Positions 26,575 to 36,225 are shown, counted from the first letter of the stretch. The stretch is DNA of 64,000 nt from Streptomyces sp. NBC_00271 (GCF_036178845.1 NZ_CP108070.1:8494001-8558000), one strand, 5' to 3'. Program-made: numbers and translations. Notes: generated from the letters alone by a model not told the origin.

Positions 26575-27357
26575 GTGTCCGCTACGCCTGTCCTGGCGTT
26601 GCGCGGGGTCTCCAAGCGATTCGGTGCCGTCCAGGCGCTCACCGATGTAGAGCTTGAGGTCCACGCCGGTGAAGTGGTCGCCCTGGTGGGCGACAACGGC
26701 GCCGGAAAGTCCACGCTGGTGAAGACGATCGCCGGCGTGCACCCCATCGATGAGGGCGCCATCGAGTGGGACGGCAAGACCGTCCACATCAACAAGCCGC
26801 AAGACGCCCAGGGCCTCGGTATCGCGACCGTGTACCAGGACCTGGCGCTGTGCGACAACATCGACGTCGTCGGCAACCTCTACCTGGGCCGGGAGCTGAA
26901 GAAGCGCGGCATCCTGGACGAGGTCGAGATGGAGCGCCGCTCCCGCGAGCTGCTGGACACGCTGTCCATCCGTATCCCCAGCGTCCGCATCCCGATCGCC
27001 TCGCTCTCCGGCGGTCAGCGCCAGACCGTGGCGATCGCCCGTTCGATGCTCGGCGAGCCCAAGCTCGTCATCCTCGACGAGCCCACCGCGGCCCTCGGTG
27101 TCGAACAGACCGCCCAGGTGCTCGACCTGGTCGAGCGGCTGCGTGAGCGCGGTCACGCCGTCATCCTCATCAGCCACAACATGGCGGATGTGAAGGCCGT
27201 GGCCGACAAGGTCGCCGTCCTGCGCCTCGGGCGCAACAACGGCATCTTCGAGGTCAAGTCGACCTCGCAGGAAGAGATCATCTCCGCCATCACGGGCGCC
27301 ACGGAAAACGCCGTGACCCGTCGTGCGGCGCGCAGCAATGGGGAGGCTCAGAAGTGA
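26575..27357 (+). CDS. xylG: Xylose ABC transporter ATP-binding protein
   Basis: ABC ATPase (260 aa) with Walker A GDNGAGKST, signature LSGGQRQ, Walker B LVILDEPTAALG and switch His in LISHN. It is a single-cassette protein, about half the size of enteric XylG/RbsA, so it must act as a homodimer. The annotated start is moved to GTG at 26575, because AAGGAG lies 9 bases before it and directly abuts the upstream ATG at 26566. The stop overlaps the xylH start (GTGA). Confidence 0.92.
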   Translation: MSATPVLALRGVSKRFGAVQALTDVELEVHAGEVVALVGDNGAGKSTLVKTIAGVHPIDEGAIEWDGKTVHINKPQDAQGLGIATVYQDLALCDNIDVVGNLYLGRELKKRGILDEVEMERRSRELLDTLSIRIPSVRIPIASLSGGQRQTVAIARSMLGEPKLVILDEPTAALGVEQTAQVLDLVERLRERGHAVILISHNMADVKAVADKVAVLRLGRNNGIFEVKSTSQEEIISAITGATENAVTRRAARSNGEAQK

Positions 27358-28646
27358 GCATCGACAAGACCTCTGAGACCCCCGAGGACCACGTCGTGGA
27401 GAACCCCGAGGCGGCCGCCGCGGCGGTCACCGCGGTCGACCCCCGGCTCCTCGTGCGCGAGCAGGGCTTCGCGGGCTACGCCTCCGAGTTCAAGCGCAAG
27501 ATGAAGGCCGGTGACCTGGGCTCCATCCCGGTCGTCCTCGGCCTGGTCATCATCTGGATCATCTTCCAGAGCCTGAACTCCAACTTCCTCACCGCGGGCA
27601 ACCTGTCCGACATCTCCGTCGCCATGGTCGGCACGGGCATGATCGCCGTCGGTATCGTCTTCGTGCTGCTGCTCGGTGAGATCGACCTGTCGGTCGGTTC
27701 GGTCTCCGGTGTCGCGGGCGCCGCGTTCGCGGTGCTGAACGTCACGCACGGCATGAACGAGTATCTGGCCTTCGTGCTGGCCATTCTCACGGGCACGGTC
27801 GCGGGCGCGATCCACGGCTTCGTGTTCGCGCGCATCGGTGTGCCGGCCTTCGCCGTCACCCTGGCGGGTCTGCTGTTCTGGAACGGCTTCATGCTCCAGA
27901 TCCTGGGCAGCAACGGCACCATCAACCTGGACAGCAACGGCCTCGTCGCCAAGCTGACCAGCTACTACTTCACCGATGTCGCCGCCGCCTACGTGCTCGC
28001 CATCGGCGTCACCGCCGTGTTCTTCCTCAGCTCCTTCTACGGCAACAAGCGCCGCGAGGCCGCGGGTGTGCCGTCCCGGCCGCTGAGCGAGACCATCCTG
28101 CGCACCGCGCTGCTGGCGATCGTCGCCTTCGCCGTGGCGATCACCTACAACCAGTACAAGGGCCTTCCGCTGGCCGTGGTGATCTTCATCGCGGTGCTGC
28201 TGATCACGGACTTCGTGCTGCGCCGGACCGCGTACGGCCGGAAGATCTTCGCGCTCGGTGGCAGCGTCGAGGCCTCCCGGCGTGCCGGTATCAACGTGGA
28301 GATGGTCCGGATCTCGGTCTTCGCGATCTCCGGTACGTTCGCCGCCATCGGTGGTCTGTTCATCGCCTCGAAGATCGCCTCCGCCAACCAGGGCGCGGGC
28401 GCGGGTGACCTCCTGATGAACGCGATCGCCGCGGCGGTCATCGGTGGCACCAGCCTCTTCGGTGGTCGCGGTCGTACGTGGAACGCGCTGCTGGGCGTGC
28501 TGGTGATCGTGTCCATCCAGTACGGTCTGGCGCTGCAGGGCATTGCGTCGCCGATCCAGTACATGATCACCGGTGGTGTGCTTCTCGCCACGGTCGTCAT
28601 CGACGCCGTCACCCGCAAGACGCAGAAGACGGCCGGTCGCGCGTAG
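27354..28646 (+). CDS. xylH: Xylose ABC transporter permease
   Basis: BPD_transp_2 family permease (430 aa) with about ten helices. A 60-residue cytoplasmic N-terminal tail precedes the first helix (VVLGLVIIWIIFQSL). The family motif is visible around ALGGSVEASRRAGINVEMVR and GGRGRTWNALLGVLVI. The GTG overlaps the xylG stop by four bases, indicating coupled translation. It forms the membrane channel for XylF-delivered sugar. Confidence 0.93.
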   Translation: MSIDKTSETPEDHVVENPEAAAAAVTAVDPRLLVREQGFAGYASEFKRKMKAGDLGSIPVVLGLVIIWIIFQSLNSNFLTAGNLSDISVAMVGTGMIAVGIVFVLLLGEIDLSVGSVSGVAGAAFAVLNVTHGMNEYLAFVLAILTGTVAGAIHGFVFARIGVPAFAVTLAGLLFWNGFMLQILGSNGTINLDSNGLVAKLTSYYFTDVAAAYVLAIGVTAVFFLSSFYGNKRREAAGVPSRPLSETILRTALLAIVAFAVAITYNQYKGLPLAVVIFIAVLLITDFVLRRTAYGRKIFALGGSVEASRRAGINVEMVRISVFAISGTFAAIGGLFIASKIASANQGAGAGDLLMNAIAAAVIGGTSLFGGRGRTWNALLGVLVIVSIQYGLALQGIASPIQYMITGGVLLATVVIDAVTRKTQKTAGRA

Positions 28647-28676
28647 CGGTTTACGGGGAAGCTGCGGGCCGGCTTT

Positions 28677-28714
28677 GGCTGGTCGCGCAGTTCCCCGCGC
28701 CCCTGAGGGGCGCG
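28677..28714. repeat. High-copy Streptomyces intergenic repeat
   Basis: GGCTGGTCGCGCAGTTCCCC followed by GCGCCCCTGAGGGGCGCG. Related copies are at 35906-35940 and, in reverse orientation, 39849-39882, with a shorter one at 45598-45656. The GCGCCCC...GGGGCGC part forms a hairpin and may terminate xylFGH transcription. Confidence 0.8.
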
Positions 28715-28842
28715 CTGCTCGCAGCCCCCTTTGAACCTGTGCCCGGTGCCAATGGCGGTGCCGGGCACAGTCATGTCCTGGCGGAACATTAGACTCGACA
28801 GGCCCGGCAAAGCTCGAACAGCTCTACTGCAAGGAGGCACGG

Positions 28843-30774
28843 GTGCCGCTGCTGACCCGCATCAGGGGACCGCGCGATCTGGACCGGCTCAGCCTGGAGC
28901 AGCTGGACCAGCTGGCCGGCGAGATCAGGACCTTTCTCGTCGACGCGGTCTCCAAGACAGGCGGCCACCTCGGCCCCAATCTCGGTGTCGTGGAGCTCAC
29001 CATCGCCCTGCACCGCGTCTTCGAGTCGCCGAAGGACAGGGTGCTGTGGGACACCGGTCACCAGTCCTACGTCCACAAGCTGCTCACCGGCCGTCAGGAC
29101 TTCTCGAAGCTGAAGATGAAGGGCGGCCTGTCCGGCTATCCCTCGCAGGCCGAGTCCGAGCACGACGTGATCGAGAACTCGCACGCCTCCACGGTCCTCG
29201 GCTGGGCCGACGGTCTGGCGAAGGCCAACGAGGTGCTCGACAAGGACGACCACGTGGTCGCCGTCATCGGTGACGGCGCTCTCACCGGCGGCATGGCGTG
29301 GGAGGCGCTCAACAACATCGCGGACGCCAAGGACCGCCACCTGGTCATCGTCGTCAACGACAACGAGCGTTCGTACGCCCCCACGATCGGCGGCCTCGCG
29401 AACCACCTGGCGACCCTGCGCACCACGGACGGCTACGAGCGCTTCCTCGCCCGGGGGAAGGACCTCCTGGAGCGCACGCCGGTCGTCGGCAGGCCGCTCT
29501 ACGAGACCCTGCACGGCGCGAAGAAGGGGCTCAAGGACTTCATCGCCCCGCAGGGCATGTTCGAGGACCTGGGCCTGAAGTACGTCGGCCCGATCGACGG
29601 CCACGACATCGAGGCCCTGGAGTCGGCGCTGGCCCGCGCCAAGCGCTTCGGCGGCCCGGTCATCGTGCACTGCCTCACCGAGAAGGGCCGCGGCTACCAG
29701 CCCGCCCTGCAGGACGAGGCGGACCGCTTCCACGCCGTCGGCAAGATCCACCCCGACACGGGCCTGCCGATCGCCTCCTCCGGCGCCGACTGGACCTCCG
29801 TCTTCGGCGAGGAGATGGTCAAGCTCGGCCAGGAGCGCAAGGACGTGGTCGCCATCACGGCCGCGATGCTCCAGCCGGTCGGCCTCGACAAGTTCGCCAA
29901 GGTCTTCCCCAAACGGGTGTACGACGTCGGCATCGCGGAGCAGCATGGCGCCGTGTCCGCGGCGGGCCTGGCGACCGGCGGACTGCACCCCGTCTTCGCG
30001 GTCTACGCGACCTTCCTCAACCGCGCCTTCGACCAGGTCCTGATGGACGTGGCCCTGCACAAGTGCGGCGTGACGTTCGTGCTGGACCGCGCGGGTGTCA
30101 CCGGTACGGACGGCGCCTCGCACAACGGCATGTGGGACATGTCGATCCTTCAGGTCGTGCCGGGTCTCAGGCTCGCCGCGCCGCGTGACGCCGACCAGGT
30201 CCGCGCCCAGCTGCGCGAGGCCGTCGACGTGACCGACGCGCCGACCGTGGTCCGCTTCTCCAAGGGCGCGGTCGGTCCGGCGGTGCCCGCGGTGGGTCGG
30301 ATCGGCGGCATGGACGTGCTGCGTGAGCCGGGCACCGACGCGCCCGACGTGCTCCTCGTCTCCGTCGGCGCCCTCGCGCCGATGTGCCTGGAGATCGCCG
30401 GCCTCCTCGACCAGCAGGGCATCTCCACGACCGTCGTCGACCCGCGCTGGGTCAAGCCGGTCGACGAGGCCATGGCCCCGCTCGCCGAGCAGCACCGCGT
30501 GGTCGTCACCGTCGAGGACAACTCCCGGGTGGGCGGCGTGGGCTCGACGATCGCGCAGGCCCTGCGCGACGCGGGCGTCGACGTCCCGCTGCGCGACTTC
30601 GGCATCCCGCCGCGCTTCCTCGACCACGCCTCGCGCGCCGAGGTCATGGCGGAGATCGGCCTGACCGCACCCGACATCGCCCGTCAGGTCACCGGTCTCG
30701 TCTCCAAGCTCGACGGCCGCTTCCCGGGGGCCGCCGCGCAGGCGGTGGACTCGGTGGAGCCCGCCCGCGACTGA
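28843..30774 (+). CDS. dxs: 1-deoxy-D-xylulose-5-phosphate synthase
   Basis: First enzyme of the MEP isoprenoid pathway, joining pyruvate and glyceraldehyde 3-phosphate with thiamine diphosphate (643 aa, usual length). The thiamine-binding [17 protein letters not shown] motif, the substrate motif [10 protein letters not shown] and the transketolase pyrimidine domain ([15 protein letters not shown]) are all present. The GTG at 28843 follows AAGGAGG. It lies after xylFGH as in S. coelicolor, where a second dxs copy exists elsewhere. A strong terminator follows. Confidence 0.97.
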   Translation: MPLLTRIRGPRDLDRLSLEQLDQLAGEIRTFLVDAVSKTGGHLGPNLGVVELTIALHRVFESPKDRVLWDTGHQSYVHKLLTGRQDFSKLKMKGGLSGYPSQAESEHDVIENSHASTVLGWADGLAKANEVLDKDDHVVAVIGDGALTGGMAWEALNNIADAKDRHLVIVVNDNERSYAPTIGGLANHLATLRTTDGYERFLARGKDLLERTPVVGRPLYETLHGAKKGLKDFIAPQGMFEDLGLKYVGPIDGHDIEALESALARAKRFGGPVIVHCLTEKGRGYQPALQDEADRFHAVGKIHPDTGLPIASSGADWTSVFGEEMVKLGQERKDVVAITAAMLQPVGLDKFAKVFPKRVYDVGIAEQHGAVSAAGLATGGLHPVFAVYATFLNRAFDQVLMDVALHKCGVTFVLDRAGVTGTDGASHNGMWDMSILQVVPGLRLAAPRDADQVRAQLREAVDVTDAPTVVRFSKGAVGPAVPAVGRIGGMDVLREPGTDAPDVLLVSVGALAPMCLEIAGLLDQQGISTTVVDPRWVKPVDEAMAPLAEQHRVVVTVEDNSRVGGVGSTIAQALRDAGVDVPLRDFGIPPRFLDHASRAEVMAEIGLTAPDIARQVTGLVSKLDGRFPGAAAQAVDSVEPARD

Positions 30775-30800
30775 CGTACCACCTTCGAACGCAGGTCCAT

Positions 30801-30843
30801 TGGGCCGGTTTGGCCACCCCGCACGGGTGGCGAAACCGGCCCA
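30801..30843 (+). terminator. Terminator of dxs
   Basis: TGGGCCGGTTTGGCCACCC (30801-30819) pairs with GGGTGGCGAAACCGGCCCA (30825-30843), one mismatch, followed by TTT. Confidence 0.92.
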
Positions 30844-30927
30844 TTTGCGTGAATCAGACCGCACCGGGGCATGCGCGGTACACGCCCCCTCGATCATGTC
30901 GAGGACACCAAGCGTGGAGGTAGGCCC

Positions 30928-32448
30928 GTGAGCAGCACCCTCTTCAGGACTAAGAAGGTCGAACAATCGATCTTGGACACTGAGGAGCCGGAGCACGCAC
31001 TCAAGAAGTCGCTGTCGGCTCTGGATCTCACCGTCTTCGGCGTCGGTGTCATCATCGGAACCGGCATCTTCGTCCTCACCGGCAAGGTCGCCAAGGAGAA
31101 CGCGGGCCCCGCGGTCTCGCTGGCGTTCGTCGTCGCGGGTGTCGTCTGCGCCCTGGCGGCGCTGTGCTACGCGGAGTTCGCCTCCACGGTCCCGGTGGCG
31201 GGGTCCGCATACACGTTCGCGTACGCCTCGCTCGGTGAGCTGCCCGCCTGGATCATCGGCTGGGACCTGGTGCTGGAGTTCGCGCTCGGCACGGCGGTGG
31301 TGGCCGTCGGTTGGTCGGGGTACGTGCGCTCGCTCCTGGACAACGCGGGCTGGCATCTGCCGGACTATCTCAGCGGGCGCGAGGGGTCCTCCGGGTTCGG
31401 CTTCGACATCCTCGCCGCCGCGCTGGTGCTGGTGCTCACGGCGATCCTGGTCATCGGCGTGAAGCTCTCCGCCCGCGTCACCACGGTCGTCGTCGCCATC
31501 AAGGTCACCGTCGTGCTGATCGTGATCATCGCGGGCGCCTTCTTCATCGTGGGCGACAACTACACGCCCTTCATCCCCAAGGTGCAGGCCCAGGAGGCGG
31601 GCAGCAGTCTCAATGCCCCGCTCGTCCAGCTCATGTTCGGCTACACACCCACCAACTTCGGCGTGATGGGCATCTTCACCGCCGCCTCCGTCGTCTTCTT
31701 CGCCTTCATCGGCTTCGACGTGGTGGCGACGGCCGCCGAGGAGACCAAGAACCCGCAGCGGGACATGCCGCGCGGCATCATGGGCTCGCTCTTCATCTGC
31801 ACCGCTCTCTACGTGGCCGTGTCGATCGTCGTCACCGGCATGCAGAGGTACGACCGGCTGTCCATCGACGCCCCGCTCGCCGACGCCTTCAAGGCGACCG
31901 GGCACCCCTGGTACGCGGGCGTCATCAGCTTCGGCGCCGCCGTCGGTCTGACCACGGTCTGCATGATCCTGCTGCTCGGCCAGACCCGGGTCTTCTTCGC
32001 GATGAGCCGCGACGGACTGCTGCCGCGGTTCTTCTCCCGGGTCCACCCCAGGTTCCGCACCCCGCACCGGCCGACCATCCTGCTCGGCGTGATCATCGCG
32101 ATCCTGGCGGGCTTCACCAGCCTCAGCGAACTGGCCGAACTGGTCAACATCGGTACGCTCTTCGCCTTCGTCGTCGTCGCGATCGGCGTCGTCATCCTCC
32201 GCCACACCCGCCCCGACCTGCCCCGCTCCTTCCGCACCCCGCTCGTCCCGCTCGTCCCGATCGTCTCCGTCCTCGCCTCGCTCTGGCTGATGCTCAACCT
32301 GCCGGCCGAGACCTGGCTGCGGTTCGCGGTCTGGATGGTGATCGGCTTCGGCGTCTACTTCCTGTACGGCCGCTCGCACAGCCGTCTCGGGCGGCACGGG
32401 GAGACGACCGAGGCCGCGGTGCACCCGCCGCGCCCCAACACCCAGTGA
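30928..32448 (+). CDS. APC-family amino acid permease
   Basis: Cationic-amino-acid-transporter-like membrane protein (506 aa) with 12 or more helices. The helix 1 substrate motif GVIIGTGIFVLTG and the conserved loop SRDGLLPRFFSRVHPRFRTP are characteristic of the APC superfamily. The GTG at 30928 follows TGGAGG at 7 bases. It is monocistronic, between two terminator-bounded units. Transport substrate not determined; family similarity suggests basic or neutral amino acids. Confidence 0.92.
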   Translation: MSSTLFRTKKVEQSILDTEEPEHALKKSLSALDLTVFGVGVIIGTGIFVLTGKVAKENAGPAVSLAFVVAGVVCALAALCYAEFASTVPVAGSAYTFAYASLGELPAWIIGWDLVLEFALGTAVVAVGWSGYVRSLLDNAGWHLPDYLSGREGSSGFGFDILAAALVLVLTAILVIGVKLSARVTTVVVAIKVTVVLIVIIAGAFFIVGDNYTPFIPKVQAQEAGSSLNAPLVQLMFGYTPTNFGVMGIFTAASVVFFAFIGFDVVATAAEETKNPQRDMPRGIMGSLFICTALYVAVSIVVTGMQRYDRLSIDAPLADAFKATGHPWYAGVISFGAAVGLTTVCMILLLGQTRVFFAMSRDGLLPRFFSRVHPRFRTPHRPTILLGVIIAILAGFTSLSELAELVNIGTLFAFVVVAIGVVILRHTRPDLPRSFRTPLVPLVPIVSVLASLWLMLNLPAETWLRFAVWMVIGFGVYFLYGRSHSRLGRHGETTEAAVHPPRPNTQ

Positions 32449-32522
32449 TCGGCCCCTATTGATGCTCCGGCCCCGTATGTCCCGCTTCGGTGGAGACCGC
32501 GGGGCCGGATAGCGTGCACCGT

Positions 32523-33989
32523 ATGCTCGCCGGGCTCCTGGAAACACCACGCTCCGCAGCCGCGTCACGGATGTCGGGCCCCGGCTACTGGAGACGGCTG
32601 CTGCCCGTCCTCGGGGTGCTGGTCTGTCTCACCCGGGCCCCCTCCTTCGTACGGCCGCTGTGGAATCCCGACGAGGGCTATCTCGCCGTACAGGCGCGGA
32701 TACTGGCGGGTGGGGGAGAGCTGTACGAGACCGTCGTGGACCGCAAACCGCCGCTCGTGCCGTGGCTGTACGAGGCGGCGTTCGCGGTGTTCGGCTCCGG
32801 TTCGCTCACGTCCGTGCGCGTCCTCGCGATCGTGGCCCAGCTGTCGACCGCCGTGCTGCTGGCCTCGCTGGCCCGGCGTCGCTGGGGCGATCCGGCCGGG
32901 CGTACGGCCGGGGTGCTGTACGTGCTGGTCTCGATCGGGCTCAACCCCGAGGACGCGCAGGCGGCGACCTTCGAGGTGTTCATACTGCCCTGCACGACGG
33001 CCGCGATGTGGTGCGCCGACCGGTGCCGCTGGGGCGCCGCGGGGGTCGCCGTGGCCTGCTCCTTCCTGACCAAGCAGACCGGCGGGGTGGTGCTCGTGCC
33101 GGTGCTGTGGATGCTGTGGCGGCAGGAGACGGCACCCCGAAGAGGCCTGCTGTGGCTCGGAGTTGGTGCGGTCGCCCCGGTCCTCGGCGCGGCGCTGCTC
33201 ACCACCCCGGCGGGATTCCTGTTCTGGACGGCCACCGGTTCGGGTGCCTACATCTCCTTCAGGGGCTCCGAACTCCACGTCCTGTCACGAGGGTTGACCA
33301 ACACGGGGATCCTCGCGGCGGCCTGCGCGGGCCTGATCCCGCCGATCCTGCGAGCGCTGCGCGTGGCCCGTACCGGCGCGGCCGAACTCTGGCTGTGGCT
33401 CGGCTCGTCGGCGGTGGCGGTCCTGGTCGGCTTCCACTTCTTCGGCCACTACTACCTGCAACTCATTCCGGCCGTGGCCCTGTTGGCGACAGCCGCGCTC
33501 CAGATCCTGCCCCGCGACCGCCTGGTGACCGCCGTCTGCGCCTCGGTCGGCTGCTGCGCGCTGTTCCTGGCCTGGGGCCTGCTCGCGCCACGCCCCGAAC
33601 TCGGGCATGCCCAGCGCCTCGCCGCCGCCCTGGACCACCGTACGGATCCCGGGGACCGCGTCCTCGTGTGGGGCATACACCCGGAGACGTACTGGCTGGC
33701 GAACCGGACCCCCGCCAGCCGCTATCTGACCGCCGGGCTCCTGACCAACTACAGCGGGGGCCGCGACGGTCCCCAGGTCGGCGAGAAGTACGCCGTCGAG
33801 GGCGCCTGGCCGGTGTTCCGCGCGGAACTGACGGCCCACCCGCCGGCCCTCGTCGTCGACGACTCCCGGGGCAAGCCGTACGCCCCCGACCGGGTCAGCT
33901 CACTGCGCCGGCTGCTGGCCGCGGGGTACGAGGAGGCGGGCACGGTGGACGGGGCGGTGCTGTACGCCCGCGCGGGGCGGCCGGACTGA
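32523..33989 (+). CDS. GT39/ArnT-like membrane glycosyltransferase
   Basis: Polytopic protein (488 aa, about 10-11 helices) with the N-terminal catalytic loop of dolichyl-phosphate-mannose type transferases (LWNPDEGYLAVQARI and DRKPPLVPWLYE, with the Asp-Glu pair near residue 42). Such enzymes move a sugar from a polyprenyl-phosphate donor to a protein, lipid or polymer outside the membrane. Acceptor and donor are unknown. The ATG at 32523 has no Shine-Dalgarno, but TAGCGT lies about 8 bases upstream, as for a leaderless mRNA. An in-frame ATG at 32571 is possible. Confidence 0.8.
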   Translation: MLAGLLETPRSAAASRMSGPGYWRRLLPVLGVLVCLTRAPSFVRPLWNPDEGYLAVQARILAGGGELYETVVDRKPPLVPWLYEAAFAVFGSGSLTSVRVLAIVAQLSTAVLLASLARRRWGDPAGRTAGVLYVLVSIGLNPEDAQAATFEVFILPCTTAAMWCADRCRWGAAGVAVACSFLTKQTGGVVLVPVLWMLWRQETAPRRGLLWLGVGAVAPVLGAALLTTPAGFLFWTATGSGAYISFRGSELHVLSRGLTNTGILAAACAGLIPPILRALRVARTGAAELWLWLGSSAVAVLVGFHFFGHYYLQLIPAVALLATAALQILPRDRLVTAVCASVGCCALFLAWGLLAPRPELGHAQRLAAALDHRTDPGDRVLVWGIHPETYWLANRTPASRYLTAGLLTNYSGGRDGPQVGEKYAVEGAWPVFRAELTAHPPALVVDDSRGKPYAPDRVSSLRRLLAAGYEEAGTVDGAVLYARAGRPD

Positions 33990-34093
33990 CCCCGGGGCCG
34001 CGCCGCGCACCGGGGCTCGCCCTACCCGCTCGCCCCGGGCTTGCCCACCCGCTCGCCCGCCGACCTGCTCCGGCCCACCGGTCGCGCGCCGGC

Positions 34094-34468
34094 TCAGGAC
34101 GGCCCCCGTACCGTCCGGGGTCCCGCCACCTCCGCGCCCGACTCGGTCACCCTGCGCCGCAGTTCACGGTCCGCCGTGATGACCAGGACGGGGCGGTCAC
34201 CGGCCTCGGTCACCACCTCCACGATGCGGTCGTCGCCGCTGCCGGGTGCCTCCACGACCCGTACACCGGGGACGGACTCCACACCCTTGGCCGCGCCCTC
34301 CACCACGAGGACCAGCTCGACCGGACCCTCGTGCCCGGGCAGTCCGTCTTGGGCGAGCCGGTCCCGCAGCCGCTCCGCGGCACCCCGGCGGTCGCGCCAC
34401 CAGCCGTCGGGGACGGAGCCGACGACGTTGGCGGCGTCGATGATCACGAGCAGAGGCTGGTCGGTCAT
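34094..34468 (-). CDS. NYN/PIN-like small predicted nuclease
   Basis: A 124-residue protein of the PIN-like fold. It shows LLVIIDAANVVGS (first acidic site), a central GSGDDRIVEV (second) and VLVITADRELRRRV (third), the arrangement of metal-binding acids in NYN-domain RNases. Streptomyces orthologues are often labelled NTP pyrophosphohydrolase, but the motifs fit a nuclease better. The start codon is only 14 bases from a divergent frame at 34483, so the promoters must overlap. Activity untested. Confidence 0.75.
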   Translation of the reverse strand: MTDQPLLVIIDAANVVGSVPDGWWRDRRGAAERLRDRLAQDGLPGHEGPVELVLVVEGAAKGVESVPGVRVVEAPGSGDDRIVEVVTEAGDRPVLVITADRELRRRVTESGAEVAGPRTVRGPS

Positions 34469-34482
34469 CCGACCAGCGTCGC

Positions 34483-34819
34483 ATGAACGGCCGTTTGAAC
34501 ACCGTATGGCGCTGGTACCGGCCCGAACCGGGCCGCACCTGCCTGTACTACCGGGAGGTCGGCGCCCAGCAGGTCATGGCCTACCGCCGACACGCCGACG
34601 GCCGCTGGTCCGGGTCCGGCGCCGGGCTCGGCGGCCACGGAGGTACGGGCGCCGTGGCCGCGCTGTGGGCACCCGAACGCGGCGCCCCGTCGTGTCGCTG
34701 CCCGACCGCGACAAGGACATGGCGCCGTCGTCCTGGCGGTCGTCGGCACCGACGGGCGCCTGCACGTCCGTCGCCGGCTGTCACCGGCCACGGGCAGCCC
34801 CCTGGGCCCCTGGCGATGA
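34483..34819 (+). pseudogene. Small gene broken by two single-base deletions
   Basis: Codon bias shows one gene running through three frames. MNGRLNTVWRWYRPEPGRT to WAPERGAP is in the first frame, VVSLPDRDKDMAP in the second (from about 34687), and VVLAVVGTDGRLHVRRRL to GPLGPW-like end (SPLGPWR) in the third (from about 34725), stopping at TGA 34817. Adding one C at 34684-34687 and one C near 34723 restores an uninterrupted protein of about 112 residues. Both lesions are in short C runs, so sequencing error is as likely as true decay. The DGRLHV...GPW motif resembles blades in the next gene's product. Confidence 0.65.
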
Positions 34820-34847
34820 CGAGAGGGCTCCGGATTAAAGTGAACCG

Positions 34848-35864
34848 GTGAACGGCGAATGGCTCAGACGCGGTCGCGACGGCAGGCTCAGTGTGTACCT
34901 GCTGTCGGGCACCGCCGTCCAATGCCGGGTGGAGCGCGGCCCCGGCGGCCCCTGGGACCCACCGCGCACCATCGGCGGCGAGCAGCGTCTGCACTCCGTC
35001 CTCGCCGTCGGGCAGGGCGCCGACGGCTACGCCCATCTCGTCTCCTGGCGCCCCACCGTGCCCGGCGAGTCCGGACTCGTGCACACCACGCACTTCCGGC
35101 CACGGCTCGCCGCGCTCGACTGGCACTCGATCGGGCACCCCAACAGGACGGGTGACCGCACCGGTACGCCGGCCGTCGCGGTCGACGTGCAGGGGCGTGC
35201 CCACGTCTTCGTGCGCAACAAGGATGGCGGGGTCAGCATGGTCGCCCAGAAGGAGAAGGGCGGCTGGGATCTCTGGCGCGACCTCAAGGGCAGTGACGTA
35301 CGGGAGGATCTGGCGGCCGTGACGGGGGAGTCCGGGCTGGTCGAGCTGTACGCGGCCGTGTCGGACGGGGTCGCCCACTGGCGCCAGGAGGAGCCGGGCA
35401 AGCAGCCGGTGCTCCAGGAGTCCATGGAGACACCGGTACGTCCCGGCACCCTCCGCGCCCTCGCCACCTCCCCCTCGTCCACCACCCTCTTCTTCACCGA
35501 CGAGGCGGGTGACGTGTGCGCGTGGCGCCCGGGCACCAAGCCTGTCGCCGTGCTCGCGTCGGCCGGTCCCGGCCCCGTCTCGGCGATCCGCTGTGAACTC
35601 GACGGCTACGACTGCACGTTGCTCGCGCAGCGGTCGGCGAGTGGTCGGATCGTCTTCGCCGCGTATCCCACCGAGCAGGAGGCGGCGGGGGCGTGGTGGA
35701 CCGAGTCGGGTCCCGGGCTTCCCGTCGGGGCCGAGGTGTCTCTTGCCGAGGACGAGGACGGGCGTGTGGTGGCGGCGACCCTGGCCCCCGGCGGCGAGGA
35801 ACTCCTCCTCACCCGGCGCAAGGACGAACCGGGCCTGGCGCTGGAGGCGTGGCGCCCGGTGTGA
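34848..35864 (+). CDS. Uncharacterised repeat protein, probably beta-propeller
   Basis: A 338-residue soluble protein with repeated blade-like segments (DGRLSVYLLSG, GADGYAHLVSWRP, VQGRAHVFVRNKDGGVSM, GVAHWRQEE, GDVCAWRPG), each ending with aromatic-rich strands, as in lectin-like propellers. No signal peptide or catalytic motif is seen, so it is probably cytoplasmic or exported by an unknown route. The GTG at 34848 lacks a Shine-Dalgarno; TAAAGT lies about 6 bases before it, suggesting leaderless translation. Function unknown. The upstream broken gene may be a related partner. Confidence 0.7.
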   Translation: MNGEWLRRGRDGRLSVYLLSGTAVQCRVERGPGGPWDPPRTIGGEQRLHSVLAVGQGADGYAHLVSWRPTVPGESGLVHTTHFRPRLAALDWHSIGHPNRTGDRTGTPAVAVDVQGRAHVFVRNKDGGVSMVAQKEKGGWDLWRDLKGSDVREDLAAVTGESGLVELYAAVSDGVAHWRQEEPGKQPVLQESMETPVRPGTLRALATSPSSTTLFFTDEAGDVCAWRPGTKPVAVLASAGPGPVSAIRCELDGYDCTLLAQRSASGRIVFAAYPTEQEAAGAWWTESGPGLPVGAEVSLAEDEDGRVVAATLAPGGEELLLTRRKDEPGLALEAWRPV

Positions 35865-35905
35865 CAGAAACGTGGGGTGTGTTCTTCGGCTGCGGGCCCG
35901 GTGGG

Positions 35906-35940
35906 GGCTGGTCGCGCAGTTCCCCGCGCCCCTGAGGCGG
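35906..35940. repeat. High-copy Streptomyces intergenic repeat, copy
   Basis: GGCTGGTCGCGCAGTTCCCC then GCGCCCCTGAGG, the same family as 28677-28714. Another partial copy (GGTGGGGGCTGGTCGCGC) follows at 35992-36009. Confidence 0.8.
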
Positions 35941-36009
35941 GGGCTTCGCCCCGCGTCCCCCGCCCGCCTGAGTTCGTTTGGCTGCGGGGCCGGTGGGGGC
36001 TGGTCGCGC

Positions 36010-36095
36010 CGCATCTTTCAGCCCGTCCGGCGTTTGAGGACGAGCCCTTCAGGCGATTCGGGGTTCGGGGTCGAAGGGGCGGAGCCCCTGGGGAT
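36010..36095. repeat. Second intergenic repeat family
   Basis: CAGCCCGTCCGGCGTTTGAG followed by GACGAGCCCTTCAGGCG and a GGGGCGGAGCCCCTGGGG hairpin. This CGTCCGGCGTTTGAGGACGAG element is, to my recollection, common between Streptomyces genes. The whole gap 35865-36225 is made of such repeats and no gene is seen in it. Confidence 0.75.
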
Positions 36096-36098
36096 GAT

Positions 36099-36140
36099 GG
36101 GGGTCCCCCTGCTCGAGCGAAGCCGAGAGCTTGGGGGAGG
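36099..36140. repeat. Intergenic palindromic repeat, copy 2
   Basis: Nearly identical to 12068-12107 (one T to C change in GAGAGTTTGGG), 24 kb away. Shared core CTCGAGCGAAGCCGAG. Confidence 0.8.
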
Positions 36141-36169
36141 GTAGGGGCGGCGGGGGCGAGGGAAACGGC

Positions 36170-36206
36170 GGGTGCCCCGTACGCCACGTCGGCATACAGG
36201 GCACCC
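36170..36206 (-). terminator. Probable terminator of fadB
   Basis: GGGTGCCC (36170-36177) pairs with GGGCACCC (36199-36206), with an inner GTACGCC/GGCATAC stem, 20 bases beyond the fadB stop. Confidence 0.6.
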
Positions 36207-36225
36207 GGGAGACACAGCGGAGCGG

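Noticed and set aside
28789..32568. Open frame of over 1200 codons on the minus strand
   Set aside because: It is antisense to dxs and the APC permease, both of which have clear domains and ribosome sites; the frame encodes Asp/Glu/Gly/Arg-rich nonsense.
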